This document shows, one piece after another, positions 6,660 to 12,910 of a DNA stretch of 12,910 nt. The stretch comes from Candidatus Woesearchaeota archaeon. Its GTDB lineage: Archaea; Nanobdellota; Nanobdellia; Woesearchaeales; UBA525. Location of the stretch: assembly GCA_018221245.1 (NCBI GenBank), contig JAAOYH010000052.1, positions 1 through 12,910 of the forward strand, in the 5' to 3' direction. Made by a program: the position numbers and the translations under genes. The notes under the pieces are model-generated. The model made no database searches. It saw only the letters and a program-made list of their open reading frames with translations, and was not told where the DNA came from. How positions within the stretch are numbered: position 1 is the stretch's first letter; the number at the start of each line of letters is the position of its first letter.

Positions 6660-7573
6660 TTCTTCCTCGATTTCTTACTACCTGGAATCAGCCACTTACC
6701 TTCAAGCTCACGATTCATCCTGATCCTCTCAGCTATTTCATTCGGGACGACACCAGCATTATACTCTGGAAACAACTTGTTAATAACCTGCACCACACGA
6801 TCCCTCGGGATATATCCCAACTTCTTGACATAGACTCTCTCAGCCAGTTTAAATAACTTACTCCTCATAACTGCCTCAGCACGCTCCTCGAAGACATCAA
6901 CGTGCTTCTGGCCAAGAATCTTCTCAAGATGCTCATCTTTCTTAGCCTCATACGCATCAATAAATTCCTTAGTCTGAACACTTCTTCCATCTTGCAGTAT
7001 CTTCAATGGACTAGGAACACGAACATGCCCCAACACGTGCTTCTCTCGCGTCATAAGAACACAAACGGCCTCCTCAGTCTCACGATCTATGAACATCGTC
7101 TCAAGAATATACATGCTGGACTGATACTCTGGATGCAACACGGGAGAACAGAAGAACATGTGAATCGACTTCTTCCTCAACTGCTCCTTAATGGACTGAA
7201 GAATAATCATTACACGATTACTGTCAAGACCGTATGACTGAGACTGCTCGTCAAGTAACACAGATGTATTGGGCATCAAAGTGGCACGCTTATGCACTAA
7301 ATCGTTATACGAAAAGAAAATCTTATCGATAGAGAAACTAGGATCCAACATTGTGCATAATGTGATACTGGCCCACGATTTCCCAGACCCTTGTTGCCCT
7401 ATTACACTGACAATCATAGAGTGCTCGATACCCTTATCGGAACGCTCGTGCAGAATATTGAAAAAATCTGCAGTGTAATCCTCTTCAAAACGCCAGAAAT
7501 TAGGATCTGTATCGTTCCTTATGTCTATACGATCCCTTATCTCTCGCGGCAATTCATTCAATTCAATTGCCAC
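6656..7573 (-). CDS. P-loop ATPase, candidate genome-packaging or membrane-machinery ATPase
   Basis: About 305 aa from GTG 7573, chosen because GAGG lies 7 bases upstream and the start follows the upstream stop directly; ATG 7600 would add nine residues and overlap that gene. Counting from the ATG, Walker A is GQQGSGKS (68-75), Walker B is SVLLDEQ (113-119), and a strand ending MFFCSP (148-153) sits where HerA/FtsK/A32-type ATPases carry a sensor residue. The C-terminal 120 residues are helical and basic, ending IPGSKKSRKK. There is no TM segment. The overall pattern resembles Zot-like or A32-like ATPases of viruses and plasmids, but I cannot place it in one family. Among many membrane proteins and a Cas4-like nuclease, a role in DNA packaging or particle assembly is the best inference. 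Confidence 0.87.
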   Translation of the reverse strand: MAIELNELPREIRDRIDIRNDTDPNFWRFEEDYTADFFNILHERSDKGIEHSMIVSVIGQQGSGKSWASITLCTMLDPSFSIDKIFFSYNDLVHKRATLMPNTSVLLDEQSQSYGLDSNRVMIILQSIKEQLRKKSIHMFFCSPVLHPEYQSSMYILETMFIDRETEEAVCVLMTREKHVLGHVRVPSPLKILQDGRSVQTKEFIDAYEAKKDEHLEKILGQKHVDVFEERAEAVMRSKLFKLAERVYVKKLGYIPRDRVVQVINKLFPEYNAGVVPNEIAERIRMNRELEGKWLIPGSKKSRKK

Positions 7574-7574
7574 A

Positions 7575-7997
7575 CTACATCCTCGTGAAGCGCATTCCAT
7601 ACGCTTTCTCTTTCACTCGTAAAAATATATAGCGCTTCACCTTGTCAAGCTCACGCTCAACATCAAACTTAGTGATCTTCACACCATCCTCACGCTCAAA
7701 ATACGCATAATAGTCTAAATTACTTTCTAGGGCCATCTCAATATCATACAGAGTTAGACCACCTTTCGGCCTTGCCCTCACCACAGAATTGCCCTTCTCG
7801 TCGAAATCAATATACTTATCCTCACCATTCACCATCATCTCTACAAGACCTATGCGCCTCTCCATCTCAAGAATCTCATCCTCGTCAAGAAGCTGCGTAG
7901 CTATGTGGAAAAGACTAGAGAAATAGTGTGGCTGTAGAATGTGCAAACTCATAATCTGGTGCAACACTATTTCTTGATATTGAAGTGGGCGCGGCAT
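7575..7997 (-). CDS. Unknown soluble 140-aa protein
   Basis: The family is not recognised. It starts at ATG 7997; GTGAT 6 bases upstream is a partial Shine-Dalgarno match. The first 45 residues are helical with many His, Gln and Leu (HQIMSLHILQPHYFSSLFHI), followed by an acidic helix (LLDEDEILEMERRIG). A short DFDEKGN loop lies near residue 65, then a charged alpha/beta region ends in basic sequence (RVKEKAYGMRFTRM). There is no TM segment, signal peptide or metal-binding motif. It ends one base before the chosen start of the ATPase gene, so it may be a partner or regulator of the ATPase, but that rests on position alone. Confidence 0.85.
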   Translation of the reverse strand: MPRPLQYQEIVLHQIMSLHILQPHYFSSLFHIATQLLDEDEILEMERRIGLVEMMVNGEDKYIDFDEKGNSVVRARPKGGLTLYDIEMALESNLDYYAYFEREDGVKITKFDVERELDKVKRYIFLRVKEKAYGMRFTRM

Positions 7998-8003
7998 ATC
8001 TTA

Positions 8004-8174
8004 TCACATCTGAAAACCATCTGTATCGTAATTGTAATAATGCATCAAGAGCATTTTATCATCATCAGATATATCTGCCCACTGCACAAGACCCACCTTC
8101 AACCTCTTGTGCATCATCCTAAGATGCATCTTCTTTTTGTAAAAACTAACTTCTTCATCTTCTTCATGTTTCAT
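8004..8174 (-). CDS. Unknown 56-aa protein
   Basis: ATG 8174 overlaps the upstream TGA as ATGA, and the frame runs to TGA 8004. It reads MKHEEDEEVSFYKKKMHLRM, a basic helix, then QWADISDDDKMLLMHYYNYD and a short tail. The acidic start, basic middle and Tyr/His/Met-rich end show no known motif, TM segment or signal peptide. The overlap, the fit into an otherwise empty 170-base gap and the co-orientation support a real gene. Function unknown. Confidence 0.75.
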   Translation of the reverse strand: MKHEEDEEVSFYKKKMHLRMMHKRLKVGLVQWADISDDDKMLLMHYYNYDTDGFQM

Positions 8175-8356
8175 AGTAACGACACCAACAATAGTATCGC
8201 CCCTGTAAGAGCGACATACAACATATTTCTTTCTCTGTTCTCTTCAACTACCTTACGCTCGAGCCCTGGATTCCTCAACATCTCAGTCTTTATGATATGA
8301 GAAGTCATGCGGCGCATCTCACCACGATCATTCATGAAGTCTTCGAAATCACTCAC
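8171..8356 (-). CDS. Small tail-anchored membrane protein (61 aa)
   Basis: The start is GTG 8356. It forms a GTGA overlap with the upstream stop and has GGAGG 7 bases ahead; a GTG at 8371 is in frame but less well placed. The protein opens with acidic SDFEDFMNDRGE, continues as a charged helix (MLRNPGLERKVVEENRERN) and ends in one hydrophobic segment (MLYVALTGAILLLVSLL) that stops at the last residue. This is a C-terminal tail anchor with the soluble part probably inside. Such small anchored proteins are common among virion and assembly factors of membrane-containing archaeal viruses, but no family was recognised. Confidence 0.83.
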   Translation of the reverse strand: MSDFEDFMNDRGEMRRMTSHIIKTEMLRNPGLERKVVEENRERNMLYVALTGAILLLVSLL

Positions 8357-8604
8357 TTCCGAACCTCCCACAACTCATCAGCAGTCTCCTTTAAAATCTC
8401 CAAGGCATTTAAACACATATTCTTCCAACCCTCTTTCGTATAAGTGCCCTTATCAGTCTCACACCAACTTTTATCCTCACCAACTTCAATCTCCTCCAAC
8501 AAAGAGTCATCAACCCATTTTCCGTCCTTATCCCACCCCGCATGTCCACCAAGCCGATAACTAACTTCCCTACATCTTTTTTTCATCTCGTCAAATTCAT
8601 CCAT
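8353..8604 (-). CDS. Unknown soluble 83-aa protein
   Basis: The start is ATG 8604, with AGGTGA 5 bases upstream. An ATG at 8610 and a GTG at 8628 are in frame but badly spaced for that site. The sequence is acidic and Trp-rich (HAGWDKDGKWVDDSLLEE, SWCETDKGTYTKEGWKN), with three Cys and a C-terminal amphipathic helix (LNALEILKETADELWEVRK). There is no TM segment or known motif. It is probably the first gene of the small-gene set if the upstream AT-rich element is a promoter. Confidence 0.8.
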   Translation of the reverse strand: MDEFDEMKKRCREVSYRLGGHAGWDKDGKWVDDSLLEEIEVGEDKSWCETDKGTYTKEGWKNMCLNALEILKETADELWEVRK

Positions 8605-8638
8605 TTTCATCACCTGACATACAGACACCCAACACGCC

Positions 8639-8654
8639 TTAAATATGTTATATG
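8639..8654 (-). promoter_or_regulatory. Possible archaeal promoter for the small-gene set
   Basis: The minus strand carries CATATAACATATTTAA in the 79-base gap between two genes. Either half could be a TATA box, placing transcription start near 8617-8625, just before the AGGTGA of the 83-aa gene. An 8-base palindrome CCTTAAGG (8663-8670) flanked by imperfect CTTC/AAG arms lies just upstream and could be an operator. No experiment supports this. Confidence 0.4.
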
Positions 8655-8683
8655 TACCTTCTCCTTAAGGAAGTCTATACATT

Positions 8684-9505
8684 TCACCTGGATCCTTCCT
8701 CTTGATTTCCTAGTGGCGTAGGTAGCTTGAGGAGCTTCCTCTGGTCAAGCTCCTTTTTATACTGTGCGTCTAAGCCCACAGCATTCTGTGTGATACTCAC
8801 CATATCCCGGAGGAACTGGTGGATCTGTCCACGCCATGCTTCCCTTATTATTGCTATATCAATCCTCGCAATATCCAAATGAGCACGATTGGGAAAATAT
8901 GTCGAATACTTTTTAATCATAGATACTCCATAAACCTTAACATCACCAATAAGCTGAGAGTGCTCATCCTCAAGAGTCCTCAACACTTTCGCCTCCTCGA
9001 AAAAAGAGAACGGAAACGGCAAAGTCTTGAAAATAAACACATCCTCCTTGATAATATAATTAGCAGGAACCTTGCCTTGTCTGTCAAGCTCAGCAATATG
9101 CTCGGGCGTTAATCCAGCAAGAATATCCAGATCCTTATACGACTGCAACTGCACATAACCTATAATCTTCCCAACACGGAACTCCCCGTGCTCCTTATCA
9201 CCCGTGAAATACAAATCCTTCACCATAGGGGGTTTGCTCAACACCCCGGCTTCAATCATATCTTTCCTGTCATTCTCGACAAGATCTATCTTTGGCTTCT
9301 GCAAGATCTTCATCACAATAAAGATCACTACACCGAATAAAATTAGAACAACGGCCCACTTAAGGAGCCTACCGATTAGATCTGTTACACCGCCAACTCC
9401 ACCTTGCCACAGAGTATAACCTACAACCATCAAGATAAGAACACCCACCAGTAAGATTATTACTGTAGATTTGTCCTTCCTAGATTCTGGTTGTCCCTGT
9501 GCCAA
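8684..9505 (-). CDS. Two-TM membrane protein with a soluble C-terminal domain (273 aa)
   Basis: The start is TTG 9505, with AGGTGA 6 bases upstream, right after the stop of the preceding gene. TM1 is about residues 14-33 (TVIILLVGVLILMVVGYTLW) and TM2 about 48-68 (AVVLILFGVVIFIVMKIL), with a Gly-rich loop between. Residues 70-273 form one soluble domain of mixed alpha/beta look, with FTGDKEHGEFRVGKIIGYVQ (99-118) and a helical C-terminus (HQFLRDMVSITQNAVGLDAQ). By the positive-inside rule this domain probably faces the cytoplasm. There are no catalytic motifs. It may be a membrane scaffold that links the Gln-rich membrane proteins upstream to the ATPase; this is inference from topology and gene order only. 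Confidence 0.87.
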   Translation of the reverse strand: MAQGQPESRKDKSTVIILLVGVLILMVVGYTLWQGGVGGVTDLIGRLLKWAVVLILFGVVIFIVMKILQKPKIDLVENDRKDMIEAGVLSKPPMVKDLYFTGDKEHGEFRVGKIIGYVQLQSYKDLDILAGLTPEHIAELDRQGKVPANYIIKEDVFIFKTLPFPFSFFEEAKVLRTLEDEHSQLIGDVKVYGVSMIKKYSTYFPNRAHLDIARIDIAIIREAWRGQIHQFLRDMVSITQNAVGLDAQYKKELDQRKLLKLPTPLGNQEEGSR

Positions 9506-9515
9506 ATTCGTTCAC

Positions 9516-9926
9516 CTATGCGTACTTCGACAGATACAATATGAGGGTAGCCACAAACCCTATCGCTGTCGTTATTGCAATCAACACTAGAATCCACCAA
9601 ATCACCTTCTTCTTCTTCCCTGGCTTCATCCTCTTCTTACCTGCCTTCGCGGGCGGCATCATGCCGGGAGGAGGCATCTGTCGCGGTTGAGGCTGCTGTG
9701 GTTGCTGCCACTGCTGTTGTGGCTGTTGCTGAGCTTGTGGTGGCCTCCACTGCTGCTGCGGTGGCTGCTGTGACTGATTAAAAGGAAAAGGGGGCGGTTG
9801 TCCCTGTTGACTACGTTCCACCGTGTTACCAGTCTGTTGTCCCTGTTGCTGCTGTGGCCCCCAATGTATGCTTGTACTAAGGCCATACATACCTTTCATC
9901 CCAGGATGATATTGATTACTTTTCAT
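9516..9926 (-). CDS. Gln/Pro-rich tail-anchored membrane protein (136 aa)
   Basis: The start is ATG 9926, overlapping the upstream TGA as ATGA with GGAGG 6 bases ahead; an upstream in-frame start would add 18 Ala/Arg-rich residues inside the neighbour and is less likely. Residues 1-25 contain HPGMKGMYGLS. About 25-90 are extreme low complexity made of Gln, Pro, Trp and Gly (QQPPQQQWRPPQAQQQPQQQ). A Lys-rich stop-transfer segment (KAGKKRMKPGKKKK) precedes one TM helix (VIWWILVLIAITTAIGFVATLIL) and a short tail. The Gln-rich part should therefore be cytoplasmic or inside the particle. It is paired with the upstream Gln-rich protein. Homologues will be hard to find because of the composition. 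Function unknown. Confidence 0.87.
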   Translation of the reverse strand: MKSNQYHPGMKGMYGLSTSIHWGPQQQQGQQTGNTVERSQQGQPPPFPFNQSQQPPQQQWRPPQAQQQPQQQWQQPQQPQPRQMPPPGMMPPAKAGKKRMKPGKKKKVIWWILVLIAITTAIGFVATLILYLSKYA

Positions 9927-10465
9927 TTTTGTCCTCCTTGCCACTGCCATCCTCCCTGGTGCGGCGGCTGTACTTGCCAATTACTGAATGCTGAACTATC
10001 ACTTGCAAAAGATTGACCTTGATCCATACCTATAGTATTGAATGGTTGCTGCTGCTGTGCAAACTCCTGTTGCTGCATTTGCTGTAACCCTTGATCCTGA
10101 TACATCTCTGTCTGCTGTTGCAACTCCTTCTCTAAGAACTTCTCATACGAATACTTCCTCGACAACTTAAACATCAGTATGGCAATGGCAGCACCTGCAA
10201 GCAACACAGCTCCAAGAGTACCTATCACCATCTTCTGCACAGAATCTGTTATCACTCTGCGCATCTCCCCATCAAGAGCTATGAAGTTCTCGTCCTGATA
10301 CGCCTTGAGGCTCTTATCTAATTCTGCGAACTCGCTTTTTATGAGCCTCTGAGCTTCAGCAGAAATGAACCTCGACTGTGCTTCATTGACAATGTCCTCT
10401 TCAGCAGCTATTGCTGTTGACACTAACAACAACATGATGATGAATGCACCCAACCATTGCAACAT
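9923..10465 (-). CDS. Secreted-type single-TM protein with a Gln-rich cytoplasmic tail (180 aa)
   Basis: The start is ATG 10465, chosen because the TATA box at 10484-10494 would put transcription start almost on it and no Shine-Dalgarno site is present, so the mRNA is probably leaderless; GTG 10480 would add five residues. A signal peptide covers about 1-21 (FIIMLLLVSTAIAA, cut before EED). Residues 22-78 are a charged helical external region, followed by a TM helix at 79-99 (VIGTLGAVLLAGAAIAILMF) and a basic stop (KLSRKYSYEK). The tail to 180 is rich in Gln, with QQMQQQEFAQQQQ and a QPPHQGGWQWQGGQK end. A strong promoter and small TM design would suit an abundant virion membrane protein, but no family match is claimed. 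Confidence 0.86.
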   Translation of the reverse strand: MLQWLGAFIIMLLLVSTAIAAEEDIVNEAQSRFISAEAQRLIKSEFAELDKSLKAYQDENFIALDGEMRRVITDSVQKMVIGTLGAVLLAGAAIAILMFKLSRKYSYEKFLEKELQQQTEMYQDQGLQQMQQQEFAQQQQPFNTIGMDQGQSFASDSSAFSNWQVQPPHQGGWQWQGGQK

Positions 10466-10483
10466 ACAACTACTTAACACAGG

Positions 10484-10494
10484 TTATATTTAAA
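10484..10494 (-). promoter_or_regulatory. Archaeal TATA-box promoter, probably leaderless
   Basis: TTTAAATATAA on the minus strand is preceded by a purine-rich TAAGG that could act as the BRE. Its centre lies about 25 bases from ATG 10465, which matches the usual TATA-to-start distance in archaea, so the transcript would begin at or next to the start codon. It sits right after the stop of the 403-aa gene. Confidence 0.7.
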
Positions 10495-10499
10495 CCTTA

Positions 10500-11711
10500 C
10501 TACATCAGATTCATCTTCTTCAACACAGAAAACATCCCAGTCAACACAACAATCAACGCCAACATCTGAAAATTAAACAGATCAATCCCGAAAATCCTAA
10601 CAGAAATATCGTCCTTCTTACCGGCCTCAACACTACAGGAATACGTGAGAGTTTTTACATCTTTTTTCACAAAACCACTCAACGTCCGTCTATCAGCATT
10701 ATAATTACTATACTCAACCGCCTTATTATCTGCCGCCAACCTACTTACAAAAACACTTCTTGGAGATCTCGTCACCAAATTAAGGGCCGTGCCATCGCTA
10801 TTCGTAACAGATGCATATGAACCAACGACCCAGCCAGAAGTAGTATAATCTTTTGTCCTCACACTCTTCTTGTCAACAGTACCAGGATACCGTGGCAATA
10901 ACAACGCTTCCATAGCCTCACCAGTAGCTTCTTGCGGACAATCAGCCAAATCCCACTTTTTTACATCAACTATTACTGACGCACCATCACCCTCTGCATT
11001 AGTAACAAACTTGTAAAACACATCAAGATTTATATCTGCAAACGTATCTGCATACTCCTCTTCTATCATATAACACGAACCAGATATCACCTCATCAATA
11101 CCCAGATTCTCAGCCAAACGCACCTTGGCCCTATTTGTAAGTGGAGCATGAACAACAACATATCTCACCTTATAACCGGACTCTAACCTACTCAACCATA
11201 ACTTGTACTCTTCAGGATTATTAAACTGATCAATATCTATGAAAAACCTCTCAAGATTATCCTCATTCAAAGGCCAATCAGGACACCCCCTACAAGTATC
11301 CCTTAAATCCCTTGTTCTCCCCACAAGCGTTCCAAACTCGCCCAACGCCTCATCTGATTCATCCTCTTCAGCAGCATCAAGCAACCTAGTTACATCATCT
11401 ACATTTAACTCAGCATCTTGAATCTTCGCAGAAATAGCATAGAAAATATTGTCTATTTCCCACACTTTATTGTCAGAACACACCTTATCCATCGTCAACA
11501 TCCAATTGACCATGAAACCTAACAGAATGACACCAAACAACAAAAAAATTGTTCTCTTCAACCAAATCGGCATCCAAGAAGTTATATGCCCTATAATATC
11601 GGACACCACTCCAAAGAAATCAAATACGCCAAGATACTTTAGAAGCGCAATAATACCAACAGCTGCAACAACAGACCCTACAACCCAACCTATAGTGCTA
11701 AGCAGCCCCAC
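10500..11711 (-). CDS. Membrane protein with a large Cys-containing ectodomain (403 aa)
   Basis: The start is GTG 11711, three bases after the upstream stop, with GGAGG 9 bases ahead. TM1 is about residues 5-27 (STIGWVVGSVVAAVGIIALL) and TM2 about 50-71 (LKRTIFLLFGVILLGFMVNW). A long soluble domain (73-375) follows, then TM3 about 377-397 (NFQMLALIVVLTGMFSVL) and a short basic end. The soluble domain has an acidic helical part (residues 85-135), a DTCRGCPDWP segment with a CxxC, further single Cys (SGSCY, LADCP, TYSCS) that could form disulfides, and a beta-rich C-terminal half. Placement between a large ectodomain protein and the Gln-rich pair suggests a cell-surface or virion envelope complex. 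No family recognised. Confidence 0.87.
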   Translation of the reverse strand: MGLLSTIGWVVGSVVAAVGIIALLKYLGVFDFFGVVSDIIGHITSWMPIWLKRTIFLLFGVILLGFMVNWMLTMDKVCSDNKVWEIDNIFYAISAKIQDAELNVDDVTRLLDAAEEDESDEALGEFGTLVGRTRDLRDTCRGCPDWPLNEDNLERFFIDIDQFNNPEEYKLWLSRLESGYKVRYVVVHAPLTNRAKVRLAENLGIDEVISGSCYMIEEEYADTFADINLDVFYKFVTNAEGDGASVIVDVKKWDLADCPQEATGEAMEALLLPRYPGTVDKKSVRTKDYTTSGWVVGSYASVTNSDGTALNLVTRSPRSVFVSRLAADNKAVEYSNYNADRRTLSGFVKKDVKTLTYSCSVEAGKKDDISVRIFGIDLFNFQMLALIVVLTGMFSVLKKMNLM

Positions 11712-11714
11712 GTA

Positions 11715-12910
11715 TCACTTCCTCCTCAATCCTTTCAAAGACAACCATACAACCAACACGAAGACCAAGAAGATAACCATCATAATATTCTCTAATGCTA
11801 ATCGCCATGCCGCACTCCACAGAGGACCTAGAAGCCTCGTTGAAGGCACAGATGCGCCAAGGATGCCAAGACACACAGTTGCACCATCTGCACCTCGTGT
11901 TGCTGCCTCCTGATCCGCCGCATACGTCACATCAACACAATACGCAAACGCCTCTGACCAGCACTCATTATTATACTGGACAGCATCTGCAAGCTCAGTA
12001 TATGAACACACATCCTCAGCATACCAATAATCTAAATCAGTACCAAGATTAGTGATACCGAAGAAACCTTCCACCTTAGTAATCCTATCACAATAATCCT
12101 GGATATTAGGATACAATTCCTCACCACTATACAAATACCTATCAGATCCTGTGGCTGAAGTATTTATTATGTGTCCTGGGGGATCTGCCGAGAAATCCCT
12201 GGCACTCGTACAACTATCAAGATGAGCAAACGCAATCTCTGTCTGAACTGTACTTGCATCCTTCACAGTATCCCCACTACCAGACGTCCTAATATAATCA
12301 AACTCCACAGTACCAAACTGATTGAACACGAACACCTTACTTATTGGAGAAGTAAATGCGCTGTTCTCAAACGGCACATCAACAGCCTGACCGTCAACAT
12401 TGATACTTACAGTCAAATCTTTAGTATTTGTAACAATTGAAGCGATGAAGAACTCATCTAGAGCAACAGTTCCAAATGTAATGTAATCACCCGTACTAAA
12501 GTCATATGCAATAACATCTGCAGTACCGGTCGCAGCACCACTAGTATCAAACGTCAAACTAGCAATTATATTATCCGTGCCATCAGATATGAACATCTGA
12601 ATAGCAGTGTCGGCAGACAACTTCATCTTGGCAGAAACATCAAAGAATGCTAACTTGCACTGAACCTCATGATTCATACCTGACTGAGACACGCCAAGAG
12701 TTGCTGAGGTACCAGACATATCGGGAGCAGGATTTCTACTAGAGTATACCCACCCGTGATTCACAGGACTATCAGCATAATTAAACTCTCCATCTAGACC
12801 AATATCACAATTCTGAACCTCTATTGATGTAAAGTTTACTTGTCCTTCCTCGCCAGCAACATCTACACTACACGTAGCACTAACAACATCTTCAGTCACA
12901 CGATCCCTCA
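11715..12910 (-). CDS. Surface protein with possible lectin-like beta-sandwich and C-terminal TM anchor, 5' end beyond the window
   Basis: The frame is open to the high edge. The first possible start, GTG 12899, has no signal peptide after it, so the true start probably lies outside. The first ~215 visible residues are beta-rich and resemble a LamG/concanavalin-like fold (KLAFFDVSAKMKLS, FFIASIVTNTKDLTVSINVD, KVFVFNQFGTVEFDYIRTSG). This is a pattern judgement, not a motif match. A Cys-rich region follows (about 235-345: DSCTSARDF, DYCDRITK, EDVCSYTE, NNECWSEAFAYC), probably disulfide-bonded and fit for an exterior location. The C-terminus is a TM anchor (IMMVIFLVFVLVVWLSL) plus basic KGLRRK. 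It is a type I-like surface protein, possibly a glycan-binding envelope protein. Confidence 0.85.
   Translation of the reverse strand, partial: RDRVTEDVVSATCSVDVAGEEGQVNFTSIEVQNCDIGLDGEFNYADSPVNHGWVYSSRNPAPDMSGTSATLGVSQSGMNHEVQCKLAFFDVSAKMKLSADTAIQMFISDGTDNIIASLTFDTSGAATGTADVIAYDFSTGDYITFGTVALDEFFIASIVTNTKDLTVSINVDGQAVDVPFENSAFTSPISKVFVFNQFGTVEFDYIRTSGSGDTVKDASTVQTEIAFAHLDSCTSARDFSADPPGHIINTSATGSDRYLYSGEELYPNIQDYCDRITKVEGFFGITNLGTDLDYWYAEDVCSYTELADAVQYNNECWSEAFAYCVDVTYAADQEAATRGADGATVCLGILGASVPSTRLLGPLWSAAWRLALENIMMVIFLVFVLVVWLSLKGLRRK

Noticed and set aside
9659..9886. Alternate-frame protein rich in Ser, Asn and His on the minus strand
   Set aside because: It is the frame shadow of the Gln/Pro-rich gene; CAG/CAA/CCA-rich DNA keeps several frames open.
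9690..10140. CAG-like triplet repeats as a microsatellite or CRISPR-like repeat
   Set aside because: The repeats are irregular, mix Gln codons, and are explained by Gln-rich protein regions in two supported genes; there is no repeat-spacer pattern.

Overview
The window reads as part of an archaeal virus, provirus or virus-like plasmid; this is an inference. Every credible gene lies on the minus strand, so the window reads from position 12910 down to 1. Genes are packed tightly, and at least seven junctions are 4-base ATGA or GTGA overlaps. GTG and TTG starts are common, and Shine-Dalgarno sites of the GGAGG/AGGTGA type sit inside the preceding genes. A strong TATA-type box (TTTAAATATAA) lies just upstream of a secreted-protein gene that has no Shine-Dalgarno site, the layout of an archaeal leaderless promoter. 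I saw no rRNA, tRNA, CRISPR array, insertion sequence or replication gene.

Layout in reading order. (1) 12910-10500: two large membrane proteins with big ectodomains; the first has a possible lectin-like beta-sandwich and is cut by the window edge. (2) 10465-8684: after the leaderless promoter, a signal-peptide/TM protein with a Gln-rich tail, a Gln/Pro-rich tail-anchored protein, and a two-TM protein with a soluble domain. (3) 8604-7575: after a possible promoter, four small genes, one a 61-aa tail-anchored protein and one only 56 aa. (4) 7573-4639: a P-loop ATPase, an HNH homing-type endonuclease, a small two-TM protein, a NUMOD3/HTH protein without a visible nuclease domain, and a Cas4-like PD-(D/E)XK nuclease. 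(5) 4638-4511: a non-coding spacer with a hairpin. (6) 4510-1: three otherwise dissimilar proteins that all begin with the same ~20-residue segment (GW-x-x-ES-x-RH-x-LSAKG), then a membrane-anchored, sequon-rich, spike-like protein that runs off the window.

How the parts may work together (inference): the ATPase and Cas4-like nuclease could be a DNA packaging or processing pair. The membrane and ectodomain proteins could form an enveloped or membrane-containing particle or a cell-surface apparatus. The spike-like protein has a TM anchor, beta-rich region, coiled-coil stalk and the start of a possible propeller head, and is a candidate receptor-binding protein. The homing-type genes look like selfish insertions. 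No major capsid protein was recognised, so the virus interpretation is not proven.
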